DNA of 64,000 nt from the NCBI GenBank assembly GCA_030247885.1, contig JAPDRO010000010.1, positions 930,001-994,000 on the forward strand, read 5' to 3'. The notes beneath the pieces are model-generated. The model was not told the DNA's origin. It was given only the letters and a program-made list of their open reading frames with translations, and searched no databases. Both the position numbers and the translations under genes were made by a program. The stretch comes from Taxawa tesnikishii (nom. ined.) (lineage: Eukaryota > Ascomycota > Dothideomycetes > Dothideales). Below, in pieces: positions 22,813 through 33,443 of the stretch (positions within the stretch are counted from its first letter, which is position 1; each line of letters opens with the position of its first letter).

Positions 22813-23276
22813 ATTGGTACATGCTAGTTTTCTTTTTCTTTTTCTCAATGAATAGATTGGGGTTCTCCTACGACAGTCGGACGCTTGTCTACAATCAGAT
22901 GCTTTCGCATGAGGAAAAGTGACCAACTGTTGTCGTAAAGGAACATTTGGCACGTACCAATACTAGAAGCACAAGAAGATTGCGTATGCGAACGGGAGAG
23001 GCGGACTCGAGTTACTCCGCCAATGTTCATCTCCCGCTTCCTTTTATCGTTTCTCGTTTCCTGCTTCCCATCTCCTGTCTCCGGACCTCAGCGCCGTTTG
23101 GATCTTTGCCAGCTTCCGGGATGTCGCTTTCACTAATGATTCCGTTGTTCAATATGGGCCGGGTTTCTGTTCACCTTGTATGGACATATAATAGATGGAC
23201 CAAGTACACGTAGGGAAGAACCACACACTTTACAAATTGCGATGCATTCCTACGAACACTTTTTTACTTGATCGCG
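22813..23276. other. intergenic, nothing recognised
   Basis: Contains a short TTTCTTTTTC pyrimidine run at 22831-22845 just after the preceding stop codon. Otherwise no signal. Confidence 0.5.
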
Positions 23277-24169
23277 ATGCTGTCATGGCTTGTGTCGGCG
23301 TCCGAGCCTCACTTCCAACCTCAGACTCCGTTGGTTCTTGACATAGGCAACGACATGTGCGAAGATCTTACTGCTGTCGAAAGCTCATGGATCTCCGCAT
23401 TTGAGGATGGTAATACTCAGGGTATTGAAGTTGGAGGGTAACGCCGCCCGACATGGTTGAGAGTGTACAAAGAGGCTAATTCTTCTGGCAGCAAGACAAA
23501 CCTTTTGCTGCCCTGGGGCGTAGTTATGGCCGATTTCGACGTGCGCCTCGCTTTGGAGTCCGTCCGAAGAAAGGCCATAGCAGACACCATAGAGGAAGAG
23601 ATGGTTTTCGGGGTCCATCTGCGCGCCAGCCAGGCAGTCACGTTCCGGTATCGAATGTCCAGATGTGCTTTCACCTTGCGGTCAAACATCAAGGACCATC
23701 ACCTCAGAATAGACTCTTGTGAGAGGGCGATTGGACACTCGGAATCCGGACAGCAATTTTCTTGGTATCAGCTAGGGGAAAAGGTACATAGTCTTCCAGT
23801 CCATTCTGCTTACCTACTAAGGAGGTATAGGCATTCCTCGTCGCGCTGGACGGCAAGCAAGCTCATGTGCAGGAACAAATTCAGATGCAGCAACGAGTCG
23901 AACATTTCCTGGCATCGCTCGATTCAGACGTATTCCGTCCGCTCATCTCCAAGACCAATTGCGATATGCCAGTCAACGATGTTGCACTCGAGATTGCCCA
24001 ACGTCTAATTCGATGGTTGATAGACCAAGAAATAGACATTGGACAGAGATGGAGGCTGATGTTGGGTGTGATGTCCTTGCCTGACGCAAGATGGTTTGAT
24101 ACATGCGGTGCTGTGTCGGATGAGCGACCTATCTGCGAGCTCCGAGATCCCCGGCGGCAGCCTACATAG
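23277..24169 (+). CDS. intact gene of unknown function, 263 aa
   Basis: Exons 23277-23437, 23492-23783 and 23831-24169; introns 54 nt (GTAACG...TGGCAG, branch GCTAATT) and 47 nt (GTACAT...TATAG). Splicing is phase-perfect with no frame break. The acidic start (MLSWLVSASEP) leads to a basic/hydrophobic middle (LALESVRRKAIADTIEEEM) and a helical C-terminal part (QEQIQMQQRVEHFLASL, ALEIAQRLIRWLIDQEID). No signal peptide, membrane segment or motif that I can place. Probably lineage-specific, in the accessory block downstream of the ferric reductase. Confidence 0.62.
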
Positions 24170-24306
24170 AGGCGAAGCTCGACGGACAAACCTGACTGAG
24201 CGAAGCTGGGGAGGCGCACATGATTGGGACGGCGGTAGAATCTTGGTTTCCAGTACTTACGTTTCGACTTGAGAATGCGTAGAGACGAAGCCAATTATCA
24301 AAGATG

Positions 24307-24567
24307 TCAGATCGTCGTAAAGTCCAATACTGCATTGCGAAGTAACAAGATATATAATCCGGCGTATGTGAATGTTTCTCGTGACTCTACAAATGTGTCC
24401 TCCGCAAAAAGAGGGCTGGTAGAAGCTTCCCACGTCTGACAGCCCTGATCTCCCTGCCCGCATTCCGCTCGCGCAATAGTCGGAAAGAGGGCGAATGTTG
24501 TCAGAGATAGGATGATGCTATAGGGAAGTCGGGGAGGAGAAAGGCGCGTGGAGCGGCTTTCCGCCAT
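24307..24567 (-). CDS. small secreted protein candidate
   Basis: 86 codons from ATG 24567. A basic start is followed by a hydrophobic core and a good cleavage site (LPYSIILSLTTFALFPTIARA|ECGQGDQGCQTW), that is, a signal peptide and two Cys close to the mature N-terminus, as in many small secreted fungal proteins. The end runs into hydrophobic sequence and could be intron. Its 5' end borders a dispersed repeat (24575-24900), so the promoter may be repeat-derived. Weak call: short and single-exon. Confidence 0.35.
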   Translation of the reverse strand: MAESRSTRLSPPRLPYSIILSLTTFALFPTIARAECGQGDQGCQTWEASTSPLFAEDTFVESRETFTYAGLYILLLRNAVLDFTTI

Positions 24568-24574
24568 GGTGACC

Positions 24575-24900
24575 GAGTCGCGTAGTTGAGTTGATGTTGT
24601 CTGACAGCATTGTGCGATCGCGTCTGTTGCTATTACGGCATCTGAGAACTCCTGTTGCACAGACCTGGTGTAGCTATCACACTATAGGCGTCCATGTTGT
24701 TGTAGCTGGAGGGGATATTTTAGAGGGCGTATCTTGGTTCCAGAGCCGTTGTACACTGGTGCTGTTCTCGAGTCGTTATGGGCTTGCCTGATAGCTTCCT
24801 TGAGCGCTTGTCCTGAGCGCATCTTGGTTTCGCTGCAAGCAGCTTCTCACCGGACACCACGAGAAGGTGGGCGCTCTTTGTCCGACTGCCCGCGCAGTCT
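24575..24900 (+). repeat. dispersed repeat, copy 1 (second copy at 60820-61190)
   Basis: Shares ordered blocks with 60820-61190 in the same orientation: CGCGTCTGTT, TTGCACAGACC, GCCGTTGTACAC, TTCTCGAGTCGTT, TGGGCTTGCCTG and CTTCCTTG, with diverged sequence between. The other copy lies inside a Fot1/pogo relic, so this may be a fragment of a related DNA transposon. No terminal repeats were identified at this copy. Confidence 0.7.
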
Positions 24901-25391
24901 CGGTGAAATATCGGTCTAGTCGCGGCAAATCCCAGCTCTTCTGGAACGAAACTCCCGCCGTCTTTTCTGTATGCCGCAACGACGCGGACTGTCGCATTGC
25001 AGTAAGTCTACAAAAAGTCTTGAAGTGCATGCACGGCTGCGAAAGCGGTGCATCTCAGCCTGAATCGTCCTTGTGTCCCTTACCAGATACCAGACTCTGT
25101 AATTAGAACTCAGGATTGCGACACTGCAGACGTTGGAAGGACTGAGGTCAGCGGTAAGATCGTTGTCGTCCGAAATGCCTTCTTTGTAACGGAGATCTGG
25201 ACAATCAAGCCGCTTCTGTGAGTAACTTCGACCATTGCGGTCTCGAGCAGCGTAATACAGGCTGATCCTAGACTACTGAACAGGGCTTGATGGAGAAGTA
25301 CGCTCAGCTCTGGTGATGTGTGCAGGCTCTAGAGTGGGACTCGGAAGCGATGATCATCTTGTGTCACCAGGTAAACGTCCACTGTGGGGTC
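24901..25391. other. intergenic, nothing recognised
   Basis: No coding or repeat signal that I can support. Confidence 0.4.
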
Positions 25392-26111
25392 CTAAAGGCG
25401 GTATCCGTAGGACATGATATCGAGCGCGACCAATGGATAAACTCTCGATGCTGAGGTTTGCTGTTGACAAGAAATGGGAAAGATATGGAACTCCCCTGTC
25501 TTGTATGATTTACTCACATGACACGGCTCAATTTTGCTAACAGGATCAACACTCTGCACCCCTTGGATGCTAAGTCTAAATATATGTACCCCTAATCGTC
25601 GAGCCTTGCGCCTTCCGCCACCCATGGGATGCTGCTGTAAAGCCACCTTGCAGCGCTCCCACGTCTGCCCGTTGGGTGAAAGGATGATACCGGACGACGT
25701 CGACGGCCGACTGTCTCGATCTACAACACTTGCTACTATGCAATTCGGAACAGCGGTGCCTCCAAAATACCACCCTCTTGAGCGGTAGCAAACCCGATGG
25801 GCAATCGCTTCGGCCAACAACATTTGAGGCACGGCACTGCCAGTTCTATGTCTTACACAGCAGGAACCACGGGGACAATACTCCCCTGAGTGATGACGAC
25901 AGCCAATCAATTCACCAACATCATAGGGCAAAGCATGGGCGAAAGGCAGTGCTGCAAGACACGGAAGGACGCACTTTGTAGCGCTGCATCGACTGGTAAT
26001 CAAGAGCCTGCTTGGAGGCACCGGCGAAATGATCAAAGTCGACTTGATCTCGCAATCGTTCGGTAGATACCATGAGGCGCCGTGAGGTGGTTTTGGCTGT
26101 ATGATGGGCAC
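25392..26111 (-). CDS. Cys-rich protein fragment or gene, unknown function
   Basis: A 240-codon open frame, much longer than chance would give. Near its 3' end a 57-nt in-frame intron fits (CAT|GTGAGT...CAACAG, about 25453-25509), leaving the C-terminus YPLVALDIMSYGYRL. A Cys-rich patch lies in the middle (CRHHSGEYCPRGSCC), with a later GQTWERCKVAL and a basic RRKARRLG. No ATG occurs near the 5' end of the frame, so an upstream exon must exist or the first methionine is internal. An overlapping minus-strand frame (25921-26442) starts properly but reads less like protein. Function not recognised. Confidence 0.42.
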   Translation of the reverse strand: MPIIQPKPPHGASWYLPNDCEIKSTLIISPVPPSRLLITSRCSATKCVLPCLAALPFAHALPYDVGELIGCRHHSGEYCPRGSCCVRHRTGSAVPQMLLAEAIAHRVCYRSRGWYFGGTAVPNCIVASVVDRDSRPSTSSGIILSPNGQTWERCKVALQQHPMGGGRRKARRLGVHIFRLSIQGVQSVDPVSKIEPCHVSKSYKTGEFHIFPISCQQQTSASRVYPLVALDIMSYGYRL

Positions 26112-26511
26112 ATGGAGCTGCTAACGTCAGGTGCTGTATGCTTGCGTCACAGAATCGCCAGCACTGCCAGCATGGAGTGCTGTGAGCATGCGGCACAAAG
26201 CTCTTGATTGGCATACAAGACTGCCAGTCTGAGGCGCCGCATGCAGCACGAGGCGCTGCATACGTGCGGTACGCGTCACGAAGCTCTTTTCTACTACACG
26301 ACTGGATCACGCGGCCCCCGACGTTGGGTACCGCATGCCGCACCAAAAGTTTTGTTCGGCCGTTATGCCTTACCGGGCCCCGATATCTGTTGTATAAAGA
26401 CGTGGAGATCCGCAAGCAGGAACCCTCACATTCTCTTATCATAAACGAGTATCACAGTGGCCTCATACGCTAACAGCCTATCTGCAACGCTACCTTACTG
26501 TGTTGCTCAGT
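26112..26511. promoter_or_regulatory. promoter region of the 26512 gene
   Basis: TATA-like TGTATAAAGAC near 26392-26402 lies about 115 bp before ATG 26512. Upstream, 26150-26340 is rich in GCATGC/GCATAC-like short repeats (GCCGCATGCAGC, CGCTGCATAC, CCGCATGCCGC), which could form small hairpins. No gene here on the plus strand. Confidence 0.4.
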
Positions 26512-27383
26512 ATGCCCTCACCTGCAACACCTGTCTCCAAGCTGCCGGGGAGGTCTCTACGCTGGACTCCTTATCTCAACAGAGGCGTGCCTCCTGCAGC
26601 ACCCACCCCTAAGCTGCTAAGCCGCTATGCGCGCTTGCTGGAGGTTATGGCGTCACCCATACAACAGAAGCCAGCCGGTGTCTCTCTGGGTGAGCTGTCG
26701 AATGAGTCCTCACAGACCGACTCTTCAGACTTGGCAGCACTCCCTTTCCACCAGACATCAGCGGGTGCCCCTACGAGCAAACCCTCAGAAAAGCAATCTC
26801 CGGTCGAGCCACTCACTCTGATCCACGCGGTCTCGGAGGAAATGCGCTGGACGTACGATCGCGTCGTGGGTGTATACTTCCCCCGAGCACGGAGAAATGT
26901 ACTACCTCGTCGACTGGGGCTACCACGATCTCACAATACAAGCTTACGAGCAATGCTTTCCCGCTTGGGCCTCTCTTATGCACAAGGTGGACCTCATGGA
27001 TGGGCATTGCCGCGTGACCTGGTCCTTCCAAGCCATCCCAGCGAGCGATCTCGGGGACATGGCGAGCCAAAGTGATGTCTACACAAAGTTTCTCACACGG
27101 CTACACCGTATGGATCCGAACTTTTCAACCAAATTTGCAAGGCATGTATTTTTCTCTCCACATTTTTGTTGCTGCTGCTAACGTCTGGTATCAAAGGCTG
27201 AAGACAGAGGGTGGTCTCGTCGCTTCCCTCTTGCCTGGCGATAAAAGCCGGTCAGATATCCTGTGGAGTGTTCAGCCAGAAGTCAAGGGTTGGGCACTTG
27301 AATCTCAAGACACTGATTTCGTTTTCTACTGGCGCTACAACGACAAGCTTGCCGAATGGCTCGAGCGTGCAATCGCGTCGTGA
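26512..27383 (+). CDS. unknown protein with GC-AG intron
   Basis: ATG 26512. The N-terminal 110 residues are Pro/Ser/Thr-rich, then a folded-looking part begins (MYYLVDWGYHDLT, AYEQCFPAWASL, KFLTRLHRMDP) and ends with FVFYWRYNDKLAEWLERAIAS. Intron 27142-27196 (55 nt) uses a GC donor in good context (CAAG|GCATGT) with branch GCTAAC and acceptor CAAAG, and the frames on both sides agree. One slip of one base in the C5 run at 26880-26884 separates the two parts. No family recognised; the mixture of low-complexity start and compact end resembles fungal accessory genes. Neighbours are likewise unknown genes. Confidence 0.5.
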
Positions 27384-27598
27384 TGAGCTGCACACTAGGG
27401 ACAGGGAGGTTGACGATGTTCATTCCTTGTTTCGTTATTGCGAGTATCAGTATCCTTTTGTCCTCAGTATTGTCACCGTAGGGAGCTAATGCAGGCGGGT
27501 TTCTTGTTCTTGAGTGACCCATTCATTTGCCTTTGGCCTCCAGAAGAAAACACAAGGAGAGGTCGTCCATTGCACCTGCAGGCATGAATATCTCAGCA

Positions 27599-27856
27599 AT
27601 GTGCGATTACAAAGAAGTTCATTTCAGTTGGGGTCATGTTCGTCATACCGTCAAAAACCGGCTTCAATGGTACGCCAACACACGGAAACGTTGCCCAACA
27701 AATATCACCCATGATTACGTAGACCAGACGAAAACCTCATTTGGTAATCACAGATGCTTGCTGTTGTTGGAAGGGAATGGCACTACGAGAGGGAGTGCGG
27801 TTGGTCTCGAGGTGCACCTTCATCATCTAGAAAGCACATACCTACGCCATCACTAA
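27599..27856 (+). CDS. small fungal protein with C-x(n)-GH-x-R motif
   Basis: From ATG 27599 the protein opens MCDYKEVHFSWGHVRHTVKN, followed by a WY...T-x-K-RCP-x-N block. This order matches short fungal proteins that begin MC-x-Y, contain CGH-x-R, then a C/W-x-x-Y-x-x-T-x-x-RC-x-x-N block, presumably metal-binding. Here the Cys of CGH is Trp. 85 codons as an open frame; a small intron near 27741 (GTAATC) is possible. Recognised by pattern memory only. Confidence 0.4.
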   Translation: MCDYKEVHFSWGHVRHTVKNRLQWYANTRKRCPTNITHDYVDQTKTSFGNHRCLLLLEGNGTTRGSAVGLEVHLHHLESTYLRHH

Positions 27857-27999
27857 GGGGACTGCAAGGCTCCCGTGATTCTGTATCCTCGTAATCAGGT
27901 CAAACCCAGGAAATAGTGAAGATGAACCACCGCAATACTATGATGGAATCTTGTGCAGCATTCTAAACACGGCAGAACATGTGAAGTGATGGTCGTAGT

Positions 28000-28835
28000 C
28001 TAGTCACTGCGAGAAAACAGATGGTTATGCTGCATGAGAGTCTGAGTGTGCATGCTAAGAGACGTCCGGCGCTCCATCTCTACTGCTTGGGGTTGCCACC
28101 TCTGTGTCAGATAGCAGATTCTCTTGATCATCTCCACAACCCTCATATCGTGCGCGCTTGTAGCTGATGACATGATCCATCTCATTATCTGCACAAACAA
28201 TAGATGCTTGTCGTTTTGAGTGTACCTGGGCACTACCTTCCTGGAATACGGGAGAGCTCTGCTGCCGCTGGGGGCATTTCTTCGCTGGAACGGGCGCTGC
28301 TTGCTGCTAGAGATGTTGGGGGAGATAGAAAGGGTTGCTTGTTCGTTCTCCGAAATGAATTGGCAAGGTCCGACGGGCTCGACCTTGTGCTTGTACGAAG
28401 TGTCGGGTGCCCTTGCTCCTTGCATTGCGATGGTCTCGAGCAACATCTCATACGTAACACCCTCGCATAGAAGGTGCTCTGGGGGTACACGTTTGTCTGC
28501 GATCTCCACAAGCACCTGGCCGGTCTGTTGATAAGAGGTGTGCTTCACTCGTTCGAGCCCTTGCGGGGACGTGAGGTATCCTGCAAGTGATTGATACTCG
28601 CGATTTGAGAGAAGTAACATATGGTAACGAACACGATAAGGGTAGTCACCCTCGTGTGGGTCCCAACGTAAATCCAGAGCGTATGCTCCGCGAAGGGCTT
28701 TCGGAATCAAGTTGCGACAGTGGCACTGATCGGGCTCGGTGCTGGATGGTTTTAGTGCAAGCATTGCATGGAAGTTGCTCAAACCTACCGATATGTCAAG
28801 GGGAGTGACTGCGCCGGTTCAAATGGGAGATCCAT
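28000..28835 (-). CDS. intact gene of unknown function, about 262 aa
   Basis: Exon 1 28835-28789 (MDLPFEPAQSLPLTYR), exon 2 28741-28000, intron 47 nt (GTAGGT...CATCCAG, phase 2). No frame break. The first half looks folded (LDLRWDPHEGDYPYRVRYHMLLLSN, SLAGYL, a glycine-poor VEIADKRVPPEHLL block). A Ser/Gln/Arg-rich linker follows, then a helical end (QIMRWIMSSATSAHDMRVVEMIKR). A second small intron near 28200 (a CAG acceptor before ATAATGAGATGG) cannot be excluded. No signal peptide or membrane helix. Family not recognised. Confidence 0.58.
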
Positions 28836-29479
28836 TTCACGGTAGTTGTAGAGTGTGAACGAGGAGATGGCCAGAGAAGACTATATCTACGAACCAAGGA
28901 GCATTTGTGCCGGCTCGGTACATCCTGCTAGGCGCCGGGTGCGTACTCAGAAAAGCTTACATCCGAAAGGACATGCCTACACCACCCAAACCAGTCCGTA
29001 TCAAGCGGGACGGCGGGACGTCGCGCTAGTAGATCTAGTGGTAGGCGTGAACATATCCTCGCTAGTGGGTAAGCGATCCCAACAGTGCTACATGCGTAGG
29101 GCGCAGTGCGAAACATGCCTGAATGGCCTGGAGTCCAATAAGCCATCCGTTCACATCACGATGAGTGATGCTAAAGAAGCCTTACCTTGGGACGCGGGCC
29201 ACCAACAGGGATATTCTCGAGCTTGGAGCCACACATACCCCACGTCTAGCCAGAAGCCACCAGACAGTGCTGTCCGAAAGCCGATGTTCGAAAAGGAAGG
29301 ATCCAACACCCTAAAGTAAAGCGGGCAGCCACGACCGGATCCTTCCATGCCGTAATCGCGGCAAGGGTGGATTTGTTCTCGTTGTACGCCCTTGTCGGTC
29401 ATGATCGGTAATATCTGACTTTGCCTTGTTTGTCGATGGGATTGTCGGTTGTGAACCGTGGTAGATGGGCTAGCGCCTA
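28836..29479. other. spacer with one weak open frame
   Basis: A plus-strand frame (28867-29319, about 150 codons) has no recognisable features and begins 30 bp from the divergent gene start, so I do not call it. Nothing else is seen. Confidence 0.4.
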
Positions 29480-29990
29480 ATGAAACCTACAAGAATGAAC
29501 ATCGGCCGAAGTCTGCTATCTTGAGAAAGACGTTGTCTGAGACCAGGATGTTGTGAAGCTCGATGGTATTGACCAGGATGGGGGTTCGTGAAAGTGTATG
29601 ATGGTCCACGACGAAACTCTCTGTGCCAAGGACGGCGGCGATTGCGCTGCAAGACACGCTACTGGATGGTCGTGGACAAGGTAGCGCCTCGTGCGCATCA
29701 CTACACCTTTTTTTCGTCATGCTATAGGAACTGAATGGTACTCTCACGGAGATGAGATCCAGGAGGTCGCCTCGAGGTAATTGATCGAACCTCATCTACC
29801 CCCGTCTTCATAGCACGTCGTGCGGTTGCTCGGAAATGATGATACACGCGGTGTCGGCATGCACAACTTCTCACCGGACGAACATCGGAAATGCAGAATT
29901 AGCAAATATTCTGAGTTCCCGCAGAGGCTCGAAATCTTGAGTTGCTCGCGACACGGCAAATCGGTCAAGGCAGTCAGGGACCGCAAGATT
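29480..29990 (-). pseudogene. protein kinase catalytic-domain fragment
   Basis: In minus-strand frames the order of kinase subdomains can be read: LPRGDLLDLI (after the hinge), PPSLAQRVSSW (helix E region), LHNILVSDNVFLKIADFGR (catalytic and activation segments; the HRD aspartate is not preserved, and I read T-I-E-L-H-N). The pieces lie in different frames, so at least two slips separate them, and neither the ATP-binding lobe nor the C-lobe is clear. It resembles the small fungal kinases often found near telomeres and in accessory regions. Fragment or strongly decayed gene. Confidence 0.55.
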
Positions 29991-30663
29991 GTGGAGGCAA
30001 GACACGTCCGATCACGTGCTTTTGCAATTGTCCGCTAACTAAGCGGCTCGACCGAGGAACAACGTTGAGAAACGAGATCTCCCTGGCTTTTTGCAAACGA
30101 CTTCTCACAACGTTGAAAGTTCGCACTCTTGCACACACGTTCAAGGCAGTCAGCGCCACTTCTTCCACGCGGCAGACCTTTTTGGTCGGTTTCTTCGGTT
30201 CTCATCTGTCCTTCCGAACTTTGTCATATTACCTGTATTGGGACCAATTCAACGAAAGCCTCGCAGTGAACTCCCACCCATTATGCAATCGATACAAAAT
30301 GTCGAGCGGGCGACCGACACGGTCATATCCCCAGCACTTTCGGCTCGGGAGATTGCCAGCTCACCGAGCAGGCAAGCGTGCGTGTCAACTAGATGTGTCA
30401 ACCAAAGGCAAGGGATCCGCTGGCATAGCCTCACGGCATAATTCGCACGAGTCTGCTAGCTGAACAAGCTTCGAAGAGTATGCAGAAGCACGCTGGTCCC
30501 TAGTTGTTGCTCCCTGGATCGCTCATCAACCTAGATAAAGATTGCTTGTAGTAAGTCTCCACTGGCTGCATATCGCAAGAGAGGTGCTAACATGAGATGT
30601 GGCATCAAGTAGAGCAAACGTCCAAAACCATCTCCTGACTGAAACATCAATTCGACTCTGACA
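29991..30663. other. spacer, nothing supported
   Basis: A plus-strand frame at 29942-30463 is open for 173 codons but without domain or splice support. Confidence 0.4.
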
Positions 30664-30879
30664 ATGGATGACCCCTCCGAATTCCCGCTCGAAGACGCCA
30701 TCGCAACCGACGATCACAAACTTGAAGAGCGTGTTAGCAGACTGGTGCGATATAGAGATGATCTACCTACCTACAGCTTTGACGAACCAACAGCTCGGGA
30801 AAGAAGTCACGGTCGGTCCAGAAAGAGTAGGAGGTCCGTTGGAGACAGCAGATCCCTCAATACGTGCCATGCTTGTTAA
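30664..30879 (+). CDS. small acidic/basic protein, uncertain
   Basis: ATG 30664, 71 codons: an acidic start (MDDPSEFPLEDAIATDD), then a strongly basic Arg/Ser run (RSHGRSRKSRRS). A second frame stays open to 31042 (LGKKIRNVPTGMGRSGYVIVII), so a one-base slip like those in neighbouring genes could make a longer product. No family recognised. Confidence 0.35.
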   Translation: MDDPSEFPLEDAIATDDHKLEERVSRLVRYRDDLPTYSFDEPTARERSHGRSRKSRRSVGDSRSLNTCHAC

Positions 30880-31016
30880 GACACATAGCGAGGATGGGGC
30901 GGTTAGGGTACTCGGGAAGAAGATACGCAATGTTCCTACGGGTATGGGAAGAAGTGGTTATGTCATTGTCATCATTCGTGAAGGCGAGGGTTGTATGCTG
31001 CTTGGCAAACCCTCGG

Positions 31017-31998
31017 TCAGAGATTTCCGGTGCCGCCACTGATCGGATACGTAAGATCGGAAATCGGGTCTTTCTGCTCATGTGGTGGATCTTCCCAAGC
31101 AACTATCTGATCCGGGGTGTTGTTTCGATTGTTGGCGGCTAACATCACGTAAAACAAGCGCACTCCTGGTTCGAGGTTGAGGTGGCCGGCATGCTCTCCA
31201 AACGCGCCTGACTCCTCCACCTCTCCTGTGATGCGTGCATTCCCGACTAGATCCATGGGGCAGCTAAAGCTGAGTTGATAGTCCCCTAGTGCTTCAAGTA
31301 GCGGAACAATGCAACGAGCACTGACCCTACCAGTCATCACACCCCTGCACTGAAGTCAGTCAACGATCTACGTAACGGTCAATTCTCGCAGTACTTGGCT
31401 TCTGAGTGGAGCTCTGGTCCGGGTCTGGAGCATCTTTGCTCTGCGCGAGCCTGTCCTGGGCTGAAACTGCCTCCTGCGCAAGTCCGTTTTGGTTCGGATC
31501 CGCCTTCGGCGTATCAGACCTTTGGCCTTGGTCCTGCTCGTACTGGGTTGAACTAGCCTCCTGTACGTTGGGGACCAGACTATGACTGTGTCCGTCCCAG
31601 GGTAAATTTTGCTCATGCGTGATTTTCTTGAGCCTGTCTGACATCAAGGTGGCCTTGTGCTCCTTGATAAATCTTGCTAAGCCAGCACGTCTGGAACGGG
31701 TGATCTCTTTGAGCCCAGTATATCCTAAGCTGGCAGCCAGGAGTACCGTTATCTCAGGTCCATAGTCACTTTGTATGCTTTCCAGAGTCTGCCGGATCGC
31801 TCGTCTGTCCCTTTTGGGGGATCCGAAATCGCGCTCTATGCTACTGAGCATGAAGTAATTCTTGTGCGTCAAGCCTCCATCTTTCACTTCGTCAGCAGAT
31901 TTTCGAGTCTTTCTACGCGAATCTTCCATCCAATCGTCGCCGTTCGGACGACTTGGGCGCGGACGGCGTGGGCTTTTGCCGCTCTTGACGACCGGCAT
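31017..31998 (-). CDS. unknown two-part protein
   Basis: From ATG 31998 (MPVVKSGKSPRRPRPSRPN, basic, nuclear-type) through a helical middle (RAIRQTLESIQSDYGPEITVLLAASLG) and a Gln/Asp/Ser-rich linker to about 31371. A short intron (donor GTAGAT near 31370) leads to a second frame that ends at 31017 with a beta-like module (ARCIVPLLEALGDYQLSFSCPMDLVG, NLEPGVRLFYVMLAAN) and WEDPPHEQKDP. The exact acceptor is unclear; one base is off in the simplest join. Pyrimidine-rich sequence lies just upstream of the start on the coding strand. Function unknown. Confidence 0.48.
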
Positions 31999-32527
31999 TG
32001 CATTCAGACGAGGAACAAGGTGAAATAAGGGGGAGCAAAGGGGAAGAAGGGGAAGAAGGGCACTGAGCAAGCGCCGGCGCTAACGCAGCCAGGGATGCCT
32101 ATTGATTGGTCCGCGGTGAGGCTGAATTGGTGCCTAGCATCAGTGTTGTGCTTGCAAGGTATGGCAATCTGCGGTCGCAGTCACCGCGAGCTGTGTGTGG
32201 CTCTGCCAGCTACTTGGGTGCGGTCAATAGCTATCTGCAGAGACGCGTCCAAGGGGCTGCTTGCTGATTCGATACCGACGTTTACGTGACCAGCACTATC
32301 ACATGATAGAATGGCTCTCTAGCGGTGGTAGAGGAACTGCCGTACTTCCCTTATTCCCCTTGTTCCCCTTGTTCCCCTTGTTCACCTTCTTCCCCTCTTC
32401 TAGCCATCCGTAGATCGAAGCCACGATTCTCGTCGTATCCTCTATCTCGGGCTAGCCCCCAATCTTAGGTCGCATCTGTATATAAATTTCTATGCATCCT
32501 GTCAGCTCGCTACAATATACCGAAGAC
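31999..32527. promoter_or_regulatory. divergent promoter with pyrimidine tracts on both coding strands
   Basis: Between two genes transcribed away from each other. At 32037-32062 the plus strand reads AAGGGGAAGAAGGGGAAGAAGG (pyrimidine on the minus gene's coding strand), and at 32346-32400 there are four 9-bp units of CCCCTTGTT (pyrimidine on the plus gene's coding strand). A TATA box, TATATAAAT, lies at 32478-32486, about 42 bp before ATG 32528. CT-rich tracts near starts are typical of fungal promoters. Confidence 0.6.
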
Positions 32528-33271
32528 GATGCCAATGCATTGGACGACGCCTTTCTTATCTGCATGGAAGACGCCTTCTTTGATTGAGTGGAGAATGTTT
32601 TTTCCTTTCGATGCTGCAGAGCAAGAAGAGACCGACTCTCATTCGCATGCGCCGGACACTCCTCTATACACACAAGCCAAGATCAACAAACCACTGCAAT
32701 AGGCTACATACCACAGCAGATACAAGCTACACCAACGAAACGTCAGCACTCGCAAGATGTTCAAGCAGCAAGCATTGAGCAATTGGCCGTATCAGTACCG
32801 TCCAACGGTGTCCAAGCTTCACTTGCGCCGTCGCAGTCAACACCATCCTCAATGGAACTGCCGCAGCTGTTCGAAACACCGTTTCGAAGGCTCTCAGCCG
32901 CCCCACCTACGATGAAACCAGCAACGGCGACCTGCTCTCATCAGTTCCTTGAAGAATGGCACACAGCGTCCGACAGGACCAACCCCGACAGCACTGATCC
33001 CGACTGCGTCAATCTTGACAGAACCGATTGCGACAGTTCTATAACGGCAAGTAAGGAGGAACGCGCCGAAGGCATCAAGGGGCTTGAGGAGGGACTTGGA
33101 GTGTTGTGCACTCAAGAGATGTTTAGGACTGAAGAACTTGCTAGCGACTGTGAAAAGGTAGTAGTGCGAACGTACGTCAACGACGATGAGATTGGTTGCT
33201 TTGCAGTGGAGGGTAGCTTTGGCATTTCCCTATTGGTGCCGAAGGTACCATTGGCAAACCCTGAAACCTAG
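32528..33271 (+). CDS. unknown Ser/Gln/Asp-rich protein
   Basis: ATG 32528 (MPMHWTTPFLSAWKTP) follows a TATA box by about 42 bp. An acidic stretch (DAAEQEETDSHSHAPD), a Gln/Ser-rich middle, a six-residue Asp repeat (about 32975-33030: DRTNPDSTDPDCVNLDRTD) and a folded-looking end (VVVRTYVNDDEIGCFAVEGSFGISLLVPK). One slip in AAA 32688-32690 separates the first 54 codons from the rest. Stop 33269-33271. No family recognised. Confidence 0.48.
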
Positions 33272-33443
33272 TTGAGGAGGTTTTTGCAGATTTGCGCTCG
33301 AACATATGCGATCCCATTGTACGTATCTGGAAACTGCGCATCGCAACGCCACCTTCGTTTGCTCTCGAACGTAGCTACTACCGGCTCTATCTTCTATTGT
33401 TACATCACGTCAGTATTGCATAATCTGAGACATAGCACAGGCA

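Noticed and set aside
25921-26442. 173-codon minus-strand frame rich in Cys and Arg
   Set aside because: Overlaps the longer frame 25392-26111; composition does not look like a folded protein and no splice support was found.
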